Origin: Cohnella rhizoplanae
Lineage (GTDB): Bacteria; Bacillota; Bacilli; Paenibacillales; Paenibacillaceae
DNA: 64,000 nt
Reading direction: 5' to 3'
Assembly (NCBI RefSeq): GCF_948329515.1
Contig: NZ_CAOJCN010000003.1
Coordinates: 124,001 to 188,000 of the forward strand
The notes beneath the pieces are model-generated. The model was not told where the DNA came from and did not search any database. It saw only the letters and a list, made by a program, of their open reading frames with translations. This document shows, piece after piece, positions 63,531-64,000 of this stretch (the stretch's first letter is position 1; every line of letters starts with the position of its first letter). Position numbers and translations under genes: made by a program.

Positions 63531-64000
63531 GTGGGTAAAGTCGTGGCATTGATCGGCGCGGGAGGCAAGATGGGCTGCCGCATCGCCGATAATCTGAAGG
63601 CATCCGCGTACGACATGAAATACGTGGAGACGGGCGAGCGGGGAATTGCCCAGCTGGCGCAGCGCGGGTGGGTCCCGACGGCGCAGGAGGAAGCGGTACC
63701 AGAGGCGGATATCGTCATCATGGCGGTGCCCGATATTCGGATCGGGGCGGTCGCGGCCAGCGTCGCGCCCCTGATGAAGAGCGGGGCGATGATGATCCTG
63801 CTGGACCCGGCGGCCGCATATCTGAATCAGTTGCCGGACCGTGCGGACGTCGCTTACTTCGTCTCCCATCCCTGCCATCCGCCGGTGTTCAACGATGAGA
63901 CTTCGCCGGAAGCCCGACGCGATTACTTCGGAGGCGTCAAGGCCAAGCAGGCCATCGTCTGCGCGCTCGTCCAGGGCGGCGATGCGGCGTACGCAACCGG
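63531..64000 (+). CDS. ApnO-like NAD(P)-dependent dehydrogenase/oxidoisomerase (partial)
   Basis: The first 156 residues of a gene cut by the window edge. It starts with GTG seven bases after AGGAGG. The N-terminus is a Rossmann fold (VVALIGAGGKMGCRIADNL) with a 6-phosphogluconate-dehydrogenase-like layout (ADIVIMAVPDIRIG). The block YFVSHPCHPPVFNDETSPEA and then AKQAIVCALVQGG are, as I remember the family, typical of the group that includes D-apionate oxidoisomerase (ApnO). Together with the divergent OiaC-like barrel and GntR regulator this suggests apionate or related branched-sugar-acid catabolism; substrate assignment is inference. Confidence 0.75.
   Translation, partial: MGKVVALIGAGGKMGCRIADNLKASAYDMKYVETGERGIAQLAQRGWVPTAQEEAVPEADIVIMAVPDIRIGAVAASVAPLMKSGAMMILLDPAAAYLNQLPDRADVAYFVSHPCHPPVFNDETSPEARRDYFGGVKAKQAIVCALVQGGDAAYAT

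Overview
The window looks like a chromosomal segment of a fairly GC-rich member of the Paenibacillaceae (Paenibacillus or Cohnella type). I infer this from strong AGGAGG-type ribosome binding sites, frequent GTG and TTG starts, YesN/YesM two-component systems next to Lpl-type sugar ABC transporters, a copper-amine-oxidase stalk-domain protein and a ydaO-type c-di-AMP riboswitch. No rRNA, tRNA, phage, insertion sequence or CRISPR array was seen.

Layout. 1-3.5 kb: AraC regulator divergent from a Gfo/Idh/MocA oxidoreductase and an aldo/keto reductase. 3.5-15.2 kb: a potassium-homeostasis locus. kdpE and a short KdpD-like histidine kinase run leftwards. A c-di-AMP riboswitch with its terminator runs rightwards into a Rossmann-like protein, a 36-aa membrane peptide, kdpF, kdpA, kdpB, kdpC, a broken alpha/beta hydrolase and a 773-aa protein made of two tandem copies of the KdpD N-terminal sensor half (KdpD-USP-KdpD-USP). 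The sensor half and the kinase half of KdpD are therefore separate genes, and the sensor half is duplicated. 15.2-22.7 kb: a GntR-controlled ABC transporter operon that also carries a PLP-dependent C-S lyase/synthase, divergent from a DUF4965/glutaminase-like enzyme. Three TTGACA-17-TAtnAT promoters and two matching palindromic operators are visible. 22.8-25.9 kb: DinB-like protein, DHA2 MFS exporter and a divergent AraC regulator.

26-45.8 kb: a glycan-utilisation cluster: CehA/McbA-like metallohydrolase, YesN/YesM pair, LplB/LplC/LplA-type transporter, histidine phosphatase, GH100-like enzyme, GH78 rhamnosidase and a 1953-aa secreted GH9 protein with alternating InlB-like repeats and concanavalin-like modules. 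45.8-48.1 kb: a translationally coupled operon of two domain fusions (MerR-methyltransferase and NUDIX-DUF4406) behind a typical 19-bp-spacer MerR promoter; a remnant of an XRE-type gene overlaps its 3' end. 48.2-53.3 kb: membrane-anchored small protein, OmpR-type regulator, histidine kinase, then an MBOAT acyltransferase with an SGNH-type partner. 53.4-58.9 kb: creatininase-like and GNAT proteins, an XRE regulator, a cytochrome P450 and a secreted stalk-domain protein. 58.9-61.9 kb: Trm11-like methyltransferase, a GNAT gene broken by an in-frame TAG, a DUF2569 protein and a hypothetical protein. 61.9-64 kb: GntR regulator and a xylose-isomerase-like TIM barrel (leftwards), divergent from an ApnO-like dehydrogenase that is cut by the window edge. 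This last set suggests branched-sugar-acid (apionate-like) catabolism.
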